DNA of 64,000 bases from Candidatus Izimoplasma sp. ZiA1 (GTDB lineage: Bacteria > Bacillota_I > Bacilli_A > Izemoplasmatales > Izemoplasmataceae), in the NCBI GenBank assembly GCA_002285055.1, contig NQYJ01000005.1:35897-99896 (forward strand). Reading direction: 5' to 3'. Both the position numbers and the translations under genes were made by a program. Position 1 is the stretch's first letter. Each line of letters begins with the position of its first letter. The notes beneath the pieces were generated by a model. It was not told the DNA's origin. It saw nothing but the letters and a program-made list of their open reading frames with translations, and did not search any database. Shown one piece after another: positions 43,398-51,168 of the stretch.

Positions 43398-45108
43398 AAA
43401 CCTTTCAATCGCAAATAAAATCCTCTTAGCAACGCTATCAATTGTTGGTATTTCCATTCTGATTAGTAGTTCAATTATCTATAATTCATTTTTTGGTACT
43501 ACAAGTTCATTAGTTGAAAATACATCAAAAGAGCTTAATAAACAAATAATCATGAATTACGAAAACTACTTATCTGATGTTATTAATACGGGAAATATTA
43601 TCTCTAGAGAAACAAACGTTTTAACAAAGGAACTGAATCAAAATGATATTGAAAAACTATACAAGATTCTTAAGGAGTCATCATCATCAATCTCATCAAT
43701 TTCACTTCTAGATGATGAAGGGTATATCGTTTACTCGTCAAAAGATACTTATAAAAACGAAAGTTTTACAAGTAAAGGTTGGTATCAAAGTGCTTTGTCA
43801 GATAGTTCTATCTTCCATTTTTCATCACCACATCTTGAAGAACTAGTTTTAAGTACTAAAGAAGTTATTACAGTATCAAAAGAAATTGAGTACTATAAAT
43901 CAGGTGAAATTGTTAATGGTGTACTAATAATTGATATAGATACATCATTACTTGAAAGTTTAGCTTTTAAAACGAACTTAGGGACTTTAGGCCACTTAGT
44001 TATTTTTGATGAGTATGGAAATTTAATCTTCTCATCATCTGAAAACTGTACTATAGATTTTTGCGAGAGTATTGACTTGGCAAAAGAAATAATCATTGGT
44101 GGTGACACAGTTAAAATTAATGATTATGATATGTATATGAGTGTTAACACAATTAGACATTCAAGATGGCAAATTGCGACATTTACAAATATTGAGGAAA
44201 TAACACAAACTAGAGTAACAGTATTATATACAATTGTAATTGTTTTTATAGTTGTTATTTTAGTAACAATATTAGTTTCATATTATATTTCCCATAGAAT
44301 ATCTTCACCAATAGAAAAGCTCAAAGAACATATGGAAAAATTCACAAAAATAAGAATTTCAGAAGAAATTAATATCAAGGGACAACAAGAAATTGTAAGT
44401 CTTGGAGAGACATTTAATTTTATGACAAAAGAAATAGATAACTTAATGGTTGAAATATTAAAAGAGCAAAAAGCAAAACGTAAAACCCAGTTTATCGCAC
44501 TACAAAACCAAATAAATCCACATTTCTTGTATAACACACTTGATTCAATTGTTTGGCTTAGTGAAAATGGTAAAAATAATGAAGTTCAAAAGATGGTTGT
44601 TGCCCTTTCAAAATTTTTTAGAATCAGTATCTCAACTGAAACTAATAGAATTAGCTTAAAAGAGGAAGTTGAACATGTTAGAAACTATCTGTTAATCCAA
44701 AAAATTAGATACCATAACAAGTTTGAGTACAAAATCAATATCAATGATGATATTCTTGAGGAAAAAGTCCTCAAACTTAGTTTGCAACCTTTAGTTGAAA
44801 ACGCAATATATCATGGAATTAGTCCAGATAATGAGGCATCACTAATAGAAATCAAAGCTGATAAATATGATGACTTCATTTGTGTTAGTGTTCAAAATAA
44901 TGGTTATGGTATAAGCAAAGCTAAAATTAAAGAAATAAATGAAAATCTTGATAATACTAAACTTAGTAAAAGTATTGGTTTAAGAAATATCCATCAAAGA
45001 TTAAAGTTATATTATGGTGAACAAGCAAAACTAATTATTGAATCAGAGCCAGATGAATACACTAAAATCACAATTAAAACTCCAATAAAAAAGGAGGGTG
45101 AGCTATGA
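43384..45108 (+). CDS. Membrane sensor histidine kinase (YesM-like)
   Basis: A 574-residue kinase of the His_kinase (PF06580) plus HATPase_c type. Membrane helix about 12-34, extracellular sensor (about 35-278, with the Cache-like GWYQSALSDSSIFHFSSPH), second helix about 281-303, then a HAMP linker. The phospho-acceptor is H380 in NQINPHFLYNTLDSIVWLSE. The ATP-binding part has LVENAIYHGI and NNGYGIS..IGLRNIHQRL. It should sense a ligand, possibly through the lipoprotein encoded next, and phosphorylate the YesN-like partner. Confidence 0.93.
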   Translation: MKKIKNLSIANKILLATLSIVGISILISSSIIYNSFFGTTSSLVENTSKELNKQIIMNYENYLSDVINTGNIISRETNVLTKELNQNDIEKLYKILKESSSSISSISLLDDEGYIVYSSKDTYKNESFTSKGWYQSALSDSSIFHFSSPHLEELVLSTKEVITVSKEIEYYKSGEIVNGVLIIDIDTSLLESLAFKTNLGTLGHLVIFDEYGNLIFSSSENCTIDFCESIDLAKEIIIGGDTVKINDYDMYMSVNTIRHSRWQIATFTNIEEITQTRVTVLYTIVIVFIVVILVTILVSYYISHRISSPIEKLKEHMEKFTKIRISEEINIKGQQEIVSLGETFNFMTKEIDNLMVEILKEQKAKRKTQFIALQNQINPHFLYNTLDSIVWLSENGKNNEVQKMVVALSKFFRISISTETNRISLKEEVEHVRNYLLIQKIRYHNKFEYKININDDILEEKVLKLSLQPLVENAIYHGISPDNEASLIEIKADKYDDFICVSVQNNGYGISKAKIKEINENLDNTKLSKSIGLRNIHQRLKLYYGEQAKLIIESEPDEYTKITIKTPIKKEGEL

Positions 45109-46121
45109 AAAAATTAATGATATTGTTATTTTTGGTTTTCACATTAAGTTCATGTCAAAAGACTGATAATTTTATTCCATTAATTATTTATGATATGAAT
45201 GATACATATATGGAAGACTTTGAAATGAAAATCACAGAAAGTGCTCAAGGCGTAATAACTTTAAAAACATTCGATTCCCAAAATTCACAAGTAATTCAAA
45301 ACGAAATAATTGTCTCACTTCTAAAAAAAGGACATAAAGAATTAATTGTAAATCCTGTTGATAGGTTAAGTGCATACGCAACTATCGAACTTGCTAAAAA
45401 GTACGATGCTACAATTATTTTTATTAATAGAGAACCTCTTGAAAAAGATTTACAGAGTTATGAAAAAGCATACTATATTGGAGCTTTACCTTCAGAATCA
45501 GGGGTTTTACAAGCAGAGTTAGTTAATAATCTCTTTGGTTATGACCCAAATAACTTAAATTTTAATGACAAAAATGATGATGGAGTAATTCAATTAGTTA
45601 TTCTAAAAGGTGAAGTCGGACATCAAGATGCTGAAATTAGAACTAAAACAGTATTAGAGGAACTAGATAGATTAGGTTTTAGTGTTGAATTACTCGAGAT
45701 TGCTGTCGGTAATTTTGATGAAGAGACGGCTTACACTGAAACAAAAAAACTAATTACAGAATATAACCATAGTATTGAGCTTGTTTTATCTAATAATGAT
45801 GCAATGGCTATTGGTGCATTAAGGGCTTTTAAAGAAGCAGAGTTAATTAAAGATTTAGATTCTGATCAAATAATTAATCCGATTATCGAACCATGGGTTC
45901 CTATAATTGGAATAGATGGACTTGATGTTGCTTTAGACTACATTAAAACAAATGAAATATATGGGACAATCTTAAATGATTCAAATAATATGGCAAAAGC
46001 CATAATTGAATTAGTTAATAGTCTTAAAAATAATCTTAGTCTAGATGAGTTAACATTTAGCCTTAGTAATAACAAGTATATCTGGGTTCCATATCAAAAA
46101 ATCACAAATATTGAAGAATAG
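45105..46121 (+). CDS. MglB-like galactose/glucose-binding lipoprotein in a sensor operon
   Basis: A 338-residue lipoprotein (lipobox LSSC, C17). The C-terminal half closely follows galactose/glucose-binding protein MglB: a calcium-loop-like NDKNDDGVIQ, then LVILKGEVGHQDAEIRTKTVLEELDRLG, NNDAMAIGALRAFKEA and IIGIDGLDVALDYIK. In E. coli MglB the corresponding parts bind Ca2+ and the sugar. No importer genes follow directly; a terminator separates it from the next importer. Its four-base overlap with the histidine kinase gene suggests it presents a sugar to the sensor, as chemotaxis-type binding proteins do. Confidence 0.85.
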   Translation: MKKLMILLFLVFTLSSCQKTDNFIPLIIYDMNDTYMEDFEMKITESAQGVITLKTFDSQNSQVIQNEIIVSLLKKGHKELIVNPVDRLSAYATIELAKKYDATIIFINREPLEKDLQSYEKAYYIGALPSESGVLQAELVNNLFGYDPNNLNFNDKNDDGVIQLVILKGEVGHQDAEIRTKTVLEELDRLGFSVELLEIAVGNFDEETAYTETKKLITEYNHSIELVLSNNDAMAIGALRAFKEAELIKDLDSDQIINPIIEPWVPIIGIDGLDVALDYIKTNEIYGTILNDSNNMAKAIIELVNSLKNNLSLDELTFSLSNNKYIWVPYQKITNIEE

Positions 46122-46143
46122 ACTATTGGTCTATTCTTTTTTT
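46114..46143 (+). terminator. Terminator of the two-component operon
   Basis: A 10-bp stem, AAGAATAGAC (46114-46123) and GTCTATTCTT (46129-46138), with a 5-nt loop and a T run. The stop codon of the MglB-like gene is in the left arm. Confidence 0.88.
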
Positions 46144-46202
46144 ATAAAATAAGAATTTATATGTTTATAGTAAAATATTACATTTTTAAGAAAAGGTTTA
46201 CA

Positions 46203-46224
46203 TGCTAAAATGGAAGCGTTTTTA
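46203..46224 (+). promoter_or_regulatory. Extended -10 promoter and cre-like site of the sugar importer
   Basis: TGCTAAAAT gives a TGn extension and TAAAAT at 46206-46211. TGGAAGCGTTTTTA (46211-46224) overlaps its end and matches the cre consensus TGNAARCGNWWNCA except one base. No good -35 is seen, fitting a promoter activated by a regulator such as the YesN-like protein. Confidence 0.6.
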
Positions 46225-46242
46225 AAACAATAGGAGGAAATT

Positions 46243-47328
46243 ATGAAAAAACTAACTTTATTAATTATGGCATTACTTGTTGTTGTTACTTTAGCAGCAT
46301 GTAAAAAAGAAACAGTTAACATTGGTATAATCTTACCAACTAAAGATGAACCAAGATGGGTTCAAGATGAAAAAAGATTTAAAGATGCTTTAAAAGATAC
46401 AGATTATTCAGTAGAAATTTTATTTAGTCAAGGTTCTACAGTAACTGAATTATCTAATGTTGATACATTAATTTCAAAAGGAATTGATGTTTTAATAATT
46501 ACACCTCAAGACGGATCAGCTGCTGCTGCAGCTGTAGAAAAAGCTAAAGCTGAAGGAATTACTGTAATTGCATATGACCGTTTAATTACAGATACAGATG
46601 CAGTTGATTATTATGTTACATTTGATAGTGTTGCTGTTGGTGAAGCTCAAGCTCAATACTTAGTTGATCAAGCTACAGGAACTGGAAATCCATTATATTT
46701 ATATGCTGGAGCTGCAACTGATAATAATGCATTTTTATTCTTTGAAGGTGCATGGAATGTTTTACAACCAAAAATTGCTGATGGAACTTTTGAAATTAAA
46801 AATTCATCAGAAGCAATTGGTTTACAAACTAAAGCAGTATTAACTAGATCAGAAATGTCTGATATTCTTGGACAAATAACAACTAACTGGGACTTTAATA
46901 CAGCTAAAAACTTAGCAGAAACACATTTAACTAATGCAACAACTGCAGACAAAGGTGATGTATTCATTCTTGCACCTAATGATGGTACAGCTCGTGCAAT
47001 CGCTGATGCATTTGCAGATGATACTGAAATCACATCATATTTAGTTACTGGACAAGATGCAGAAGTAGCATCAGTTCAATATATTATTGATGGTAAACAA
47101 TCAATGACAGTATTTAAAGATGTTAGAACATTAGTAAATGATGCAATTGATATGGCTGTTTCAGTATTAGACGATGATACAGTAGTAACAACAGGTTCAT
47201 ATAACAATGGTGAAATTGATGTACCTGCAAAACAAACAGAAGTAGTTGTAGTTGAACAAAGTAATGTTGTAGCTGCATTAATCACATCTGGATATTACGA
47301 AGAATCACTATTTGAAAATTTAGACTAA
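46243..47328 (+). CDS. Sugar-binding lipoprotein of a CUT2 importer (ChvE/XylF type)
   Basis: A 361-residue lipoprotein with lipobox TLAAC (C20). The mature part reads VNIGIILPTKDEPRWVQDEKRFKDAL, then LISKGIDVLIITPQDGSAAAAAVEKAKAEGITVIAYDRLI and YVTFDSVAVGEAQAQYLV, the pattern of ChvE/XylF proteins that bind monosaccharides such as xylose, galactose or arabinose. It is followed, after a strong hairpin, by the ATPase and permease of the same importer. Codon use is very even and Ala-rich, typical of a highly expressed binding protein. Confidence 0.92.
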   Translation: MKKLTLLIMALLVVVTLAACKKETVNIGIILPTKDEPRWVQDEKRFKDALKDTDYSVEILFSQGSTVTELSNVDTLISKGIDVLIITPQDGSAAAAAVEKAKAEGITVIAYDRLITDTDAVDYYVTFDSVAVGEAQAQYLVDQATGTGNPLYLYAGAATDNNAFLFFEGAWNVLQPKIADGTFEIKNSSEAIGLQTKAVLTRSEMSDILGQITTNWDFNTAKNLAETHLTNATTADKGDVFILAPNDGTARAIADAFADDTEITSYLVTGQDAEVASVQYIIDGKQSMTVFKDVRTLVNDAIDMAVSVLDDDTVVTTGSYNNGEIDVPAKQTEVVVVEQSNVVAALITSGYYEESLFENLD

Positions 47329-47330
47329 TT

Positions 47331-47377
47331 ATTGGTAAAAAAATAGTGGTAACAACAGTTACCACTATTTAACCAAT
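47331..47377 (+). other. Intercistronic mRNA hairpin between binding protein and ATPase genes
   Basis: A 13-bp perfect stem, AAATAGTGGTAAC (47341-47353) and GTTACCACTATTT (47358-47370), with loop AACA, and outer arms ATTGGT and ACCAAT. No T run follows, so it is not a normal terminator. Such hairpins protect the binding-protein message and set its higher expression over the other importer subunits. Confidence 0.75.
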
Positions 47378-47391
47378 TTGGAGGTTTTTTT

Positions 47392-48909
47392 ATGAAAAAC
47401 ATATTAGAAATGAAGGGAATAACAAAAGAATTTCCTGGAGTTAAAGCATTAGACAACGTTAATTTTGAAGTAAAAACAGGTGAAATTCATTGCTTGGTTG
47501 GTGAGAATGGAGCTGGAAAAAGCACACTTATGAAAGTATTAAGTGGTGTTTATAAGTATGGAGAATATAGTGGTGACATTGTATTTGAGAATAAAGTAAG
47601 AAAGTTTAAGAACATTAAAGAAAGCGAACAATTAGGAATCTCAATAATTTATCAAGAGTTGGCTTTAATACCTGAGATGACTATTTATGAGAATATATTT
47701 TTAGGTCATGAAATTAAAAACAAGAATATAATAAATTGGAACGAGACAATTACGGAATCAAAAAAATACTTAGACCTTGTAAATTTAAAAATTAACCCAA
47801 GTGAAAAAGTAATTAATTTAGGAGTTGGCCAACAACAGTTAATCGAAATTGCAAAAGCTTTAAGCAAAGATGTAAAACTACTAATTCTCGATGAACCAAC
47901 TGCTGCTTTAAATGAAGAAGAAAGTGATAATCTCTTAAAGTTACTACTGGACTTAAAAGAAAAAGGTGTAACTTCGATAATGATTTCACATAAACTTAAA
48001 GAAGTTACTGCAATAGCAGATACAGTTACGATATTACGAGATGGGAAAACAATTTGTTCTTTATCTAAAGAAAAAAATGAAATAAATAAAAATAAAATCA
48101 TAACAGAAATGGTCGGAAGAGAAATCAATGATGTTTTTCCCAAACGAAAATCAAAACCATTTGATGAAGTATGTTTGGAAGTTAAAAACATAAATGCATA
48201 TAATCACAAACTTAGAAGACAAGTAGTAAAAGACGCTAGTTTCTATGTAAAAAAAGGAGAAGTAGTTGGAATTGCTGGATTAATGGGTGCAGGTAGAACG
48301 GAGCTAGCTCATTCAATTTTTGGAAATCCTTATGGATATCAAGTAAGTGGTGAGGTTTTAGTTGAAGGGAAAAATATTGACTTCAGTAATCCCAAAAAGG
48401 CAATAAAGGCAAAAATCGCCTATGTTTCAGAGGATCGTAAAGGTAATGGTTTAATTCTAATGCAAGATATTAAACAAAACATCTCTTTAGCAAATCTTCA
48501 AACTTTAACAAAAGGTAAAATAATAAACAATAATCAAGAAATTATGATAGCAAATAAATATAAAGATTCGATAAACATTAAAACACCATCAATAGAGCAA
48601 AAAGTAAATAATCTAAGTGGTGGTAATCAACAGAAAGTCTCTATAAGTAAATGGCTATTCTCAAATCCTAAAGTATTGATTCTAGATGAACCAACAAGAG
48701 GAATAGATGTTGGTGCAAAATTTGAAATCTATACGTTAATAAATGAACTGATAAGTAGTGGTTTAAGCATTGTTTTAATCTCATCAGAACTCCCAGAAAT
48801 TTTAGGAATGAGTGATAGAGTATATGTTTTAAATGAAGGTAGAATCGCTGGTGAACTACCTATTGAAGAAGCAAATCAAGAAAATATTATTCAGTTAGCA
48901 ACTGAATAG
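47392..48909 (+). CDS. Sugar ABC importer double ATPase (XylG/MglA type)
   Basis: A 505-residue ATPase with two ABC domains. The first has Walker A GENGAGKST near residue 38, signature LGVGQQQLIEIAKAL and Walker B LILDEPTAAL. The second has GLMGAGRTE and LSGGNQQKVSISKWL with LILDEPTRGIDVGAK. This is the RbsA/XylG/MglA pattern. It energises the importer with the binding protein upstream and the permease downstream. Start ATG at 47392 follows GGAGG. Confidence 0.94.
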   Translation: MKNILEMKGITKEFPGVKALDNVNFEVKTGEIHCLVGENGAGKSTLMKVLSGVYKYGEYSGDIVFENKVRKFKNIKESEQLGISIIYQELALIPEMTIYENIFLGHEIKNKNIINWNETITESKKYLDLVNLKINPSEKVINLGVGQQQLIEIAKALSKDVKLLILDEPTAALNEEESDNLLKLLLDLKEKGVTSIMISHKLKEVTAIADTVTILRDGKTICSLSKEKNEINKNKIITEMVGREINDVFPKRKSKPFDEVCLEVKNINAYNHKLRRQVVKDASFYVKKGEVVGIAGLMGAGRTELAHSIFGNPYGYQVSGEVLVEGKNIDFSNPKKAIKAKIAYVSEDRKGNGLILMQDIKQNISLANLQTLTKGKIINNNQEIMIANKYKDSINIKTPSIEQKVNNLSGGNQQKVSISKWLFSNPKVLILDEPTRGIDVGAKFEIYTLINELISSGLSIVLISSELPEILGMSDRVYVLNEGRIAGELPIEEANQENIIQLATE

Positions 48910-48919
48910 GAGGATAAAT

Positions 48920-50104
48920 ATGAATATAATAAAAAACTATGGAAAAGATCTTTTTAGTATTCTTAAGGAGAATGTTAGAGAGTATGGAATGTATATTGCA
49001 TTATTGCTAATAATTACATATTTTACAATTGCCTCAGGTGGAATATTTATTAGTGCTAGAAATATATCAAACTTATTAAATCAAACAGGTTATATTTTCA
49101 TTTTAGCAGTTGGTATGACTTTGATTATTGTTATTAGACATATTGATTTAAGTGTTGGATATATAGCAGGGTTTTTAGGAGCTTTAGCAGCGATATTTAT
49201 GACGCAACATAATATACCAGTATTGATAACGATAATTATCGTACTGATAATTGGACTAATTATCGGGCTTTGGAACGGATTTTTAGTTGCCTATATGGGC
49301 CTTCCTGCGTTTGTAGCAACCTTAGCTGGAATGTTGATTTTTAGAGGAGCTTTATTACTATCAACAAGAGCAACTGGAACAATCACTATTTCAAATGAAG
49401 CTTTTAATGCTATATCAAACGGATATATACCAGATGTTGCCAATATTGAAGGCGTGCACTTACTAACATTGATAATCGGACTATTAAGTGTCTTGATTTA
49501 TGTCTTTTCAGAAATGAGAAAAAGAAAAACGTTAATAAAATATAAATTTGAAGTAATGAAAAAGGATATGTTTATTACAAAACTCATCTTTATCTCATTA
49601 ATCATATCATTGTTCTTTTATACATTATCTCAATATCGAGGTATATCATGGACTGTAGTTATTATCTTTATTGTTGTTGCAATCTATAGTTTTATCACAA
49701 ATAAAACTGTTTTAGGTAGACATATATATGCAGTAGGTGGAAATCCTGAAGCAGCCGAACTAAGTGGTATTAGTGTAAAAAAAATCACTTTAACAGTATT
49801 TGGATCAATGAGTATGCTTGCTGCTTTATCTGGAATACTATTTGCTTCTAGACTTCAATCAGCAACAACAACTGCAGGTCAATTATTTGAACTTGATGCA
49901 ATTGCAGCCGCATTTGTTGGTGGAGTTAGTGCATCTGGTGGTATTGGAAAAGTTACAGGAAGTATTATTGGTGCATTGGTAATGGCATCATTATCAAGTG
50001 GTATGAACTTACTAGGAGTAGATGTATCAATACAATATATAATTAAAGGTTTAGTTCTAGTAGCAGCAGTAGTATTTGATGTTAGAACTAGAAATAAGAA
50101 ATAA
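48920..50104 (+). CDS. Sugar ABC importer permease (XylH/GguB type)
   Basis: A 394-residue membrane protein of BPD_transp_2 with about ten helices. Landmarks are YIFILAVGMTLIIVIRHIDLSVGYIAGFLGALAA, GLPAFVATLAGMLIFRG, GRHIYAVGGNPEAAELSGISVKKI and AFVGGVSASGGIGKVTGSIIGALVMASLSSGMNLLGV. The long middle part between helices (about 195-235) is typical for XylH compared with shorter RbsC. A single permease gene means the channel is a homodimer. It starts ten bases after the ATPase gene. Confidence 0.93.
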   Translation: MNIIKNYGKDLFSILKENVREYGMYIALLLIITYFTIASGGIFISARNISNLLNQTGYIFILAVGMTLIIVIRHIDLSVGYIAGFLGALAAIFMTQHNIPVLITIIIVLIIGLIIGLWNGFLVAYMGLPAFVATLAGMLIFRGALLLSTRATGTITISNEAFNAISNGYIPDVANIEGVHLLTLIIGLLSVLIYVFSEMRKRKTLIKYKFEVMKKDMFITKLIFISLIISLFFYTLSQYRGISWTVVIIFIVVAIYSFITNKTVLGRHIYAVGGNPEAAELSGISVKKITLTVFGSMSMLAALSGILFASRLQSATTTAGQLFELDAIAAAFVGGVSASGGIGKVTGSIIGALVMASLSSGMNLLGVDVSIQYIIKGLVLVAAVVFDVRTRNKK

Positions 50105-50124
50105 TTTTTTTCTTGAAATCCCTC

Positions 50125-50156
50125 AAAAAAAACCTTATCTTAAGATAAGGTTTTTT
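50125..50156. terminator. Bidirectional terminator after the sugar importer
   Basis: AAAAAACCTTATCTT and AAGATAAGGTTTTTT form a perfect palindrome around a TTAA centre. It can serve the plus-strand importer and the minus-strand gene that ends at 50208. Confidence 0.9.
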
Positions 50157-50207
50157 ACTATTTTTTTACATGACTATTTAAGAAAATATAATAAAAACAA
50201 AATAATA

Positions 50208-51053
50208 CTAATCGTTTTCATTACCAACAATATAAGAGTAAAGTTTACTAAATAACTCAATATCATTTACAAACTTATTAGTGATATTTTCATCATATTT
50301 CATTCCCTGAGGTAAATCAAAAGAGTTTTGACCATCATTAAATAGAATCGTAAATGTATGATTAGTTATCACAAACTCAACTTCCCTTGTAACTTCAATT
50401 ATTTCATTAATAACTTCTAAAAAACGAGCATCTAAAGATGCGTTAACATCTTTAATGTTTGTTGAGAATAATCCTTGTTTTGATAAGATAAACTCACTAA
50501 AGTTTATTTCCTTATATGCAGAACTTAATACAAATTTTCTATTAAACAAAGCCAGATCATAATTGATTGGTTGCGGTAACATCGCAGTTATTACTTTCCC
50601 TTTGACTACTGAATTAAATATCGGTCTTTTTATTGTATCGTCATAAGAACTAAAATTAACATCCGCAATGTTTAAATCGATGTTGTTGTAACGTAAAGTT
50701 ACAAGATTCTTACTACCATAATAATTAGGCAGTTTTAATATTTTATAAGTTTGGTAATAATCAAAATAGATTTGGCCTTCTTGATCATAATTTGAGTTTT
50801 CAAAATTAGCTTTTAAATATGGCAATACTTCCTCATTTAAATAATATTCCTCAAATAAGATATTATTAGCTTTTACATTCTTTTGGATTCTTGAGCCTAA
50901 AAATACTAATCCAACCCCTAAGAGGGCTAAGATATAAACACTTAATAATAAGGGGATTATAATTAAAAAACCACCAACAATATAAAGGGCAGTAAATCTT
51001 AATGAATTCTGATTTATTGTCTTTTTTAATTCATTTAATTTATCGTAATTCAT
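50208..51053 (-). CDS. DUF3137-like membrane protein
   Basis: A 281-residue protein of unknown function. After a short charged start (MNYDKLNELKKTINQNS) there are two adjacent membrane helices (about 20-57), then a cytoplasmic domain with FEEYYLNEEVLPYL, NIDLNIADVNF, VVKGKVITAMLP and EFVITNHTFTILF. The arrangement of two N-terminal helices and a soluble domain with a conserved F-G/K-G pattern matches DUF3137. The start at 51053 is preferred to the longer frame from 51086 because a TATAAT (minus strand, 51078-51083) lies there. It is a single gene, convergent with the sugar importer and divergent from mutL. Confidence 0.65.
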   Translation of the reverse strand: MNYDKLNELKKTINQNSLRFTALYIVGGFLIIIPLLLSVYILALLGVGLVFLGSRIQKNVKANNILFEEYYLNEEVLPYLKANFENSNYDQEGQIYFDYYQTYKILKLPNYYGSKNLVTLRYNNIDLNIADVNFSSYDDTIKRPIFNSVVKGKVITAMLPQPINYDLALFNRKFVLSSAYKEINFSEFILSKQGLFSTNIKDVNASLDARFLEVINEIIEVTREVEFVITNHTFTILFNDGQNSFDLPQGMKYDENITNKFVNDIELFSKLYSYIVGNEND

Positions 51054-51077
51054 CTTTATCAACTCTTTTCTAAAGAT

Positions 51078-51083
51078 ATTATA
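51078..51083 (-). promoter_or_regulatory. -10 box of the DUF3137-like gene
   Basis: TATAAT on the minus strand, 24 bp before the chosen start; it lies between the two candidate starts and so favours the shorter protein. Confidence 0.5.
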
Positions 51084-51136
51084 CAATAAGTTACAAATTT
51101 TTCATACCTAAACTAGATTTAAGAGTCTATCTTTAG

Positions 51137-51142
51137 TATAAT
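51137..51142 (+). promoter_or_regulatory. -10 box of mutL
   Basis: A perfect TATAAT 26 bp before the mutL ATG. No good -35. It shows that mutL has its own promoter now that it is apart from mutS. Confidence 0.55.
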
Positions 51143-51168
51143 TAGAAAAGATAGAAAGAAGTGATAAA

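Noticed and set aside
45105..46121. MglB-like protein as the binding protein of the importer that follows
   Set aside because: A terminator and a new promoter separate them, and the importer begins with its own ChvE-type binding protein.
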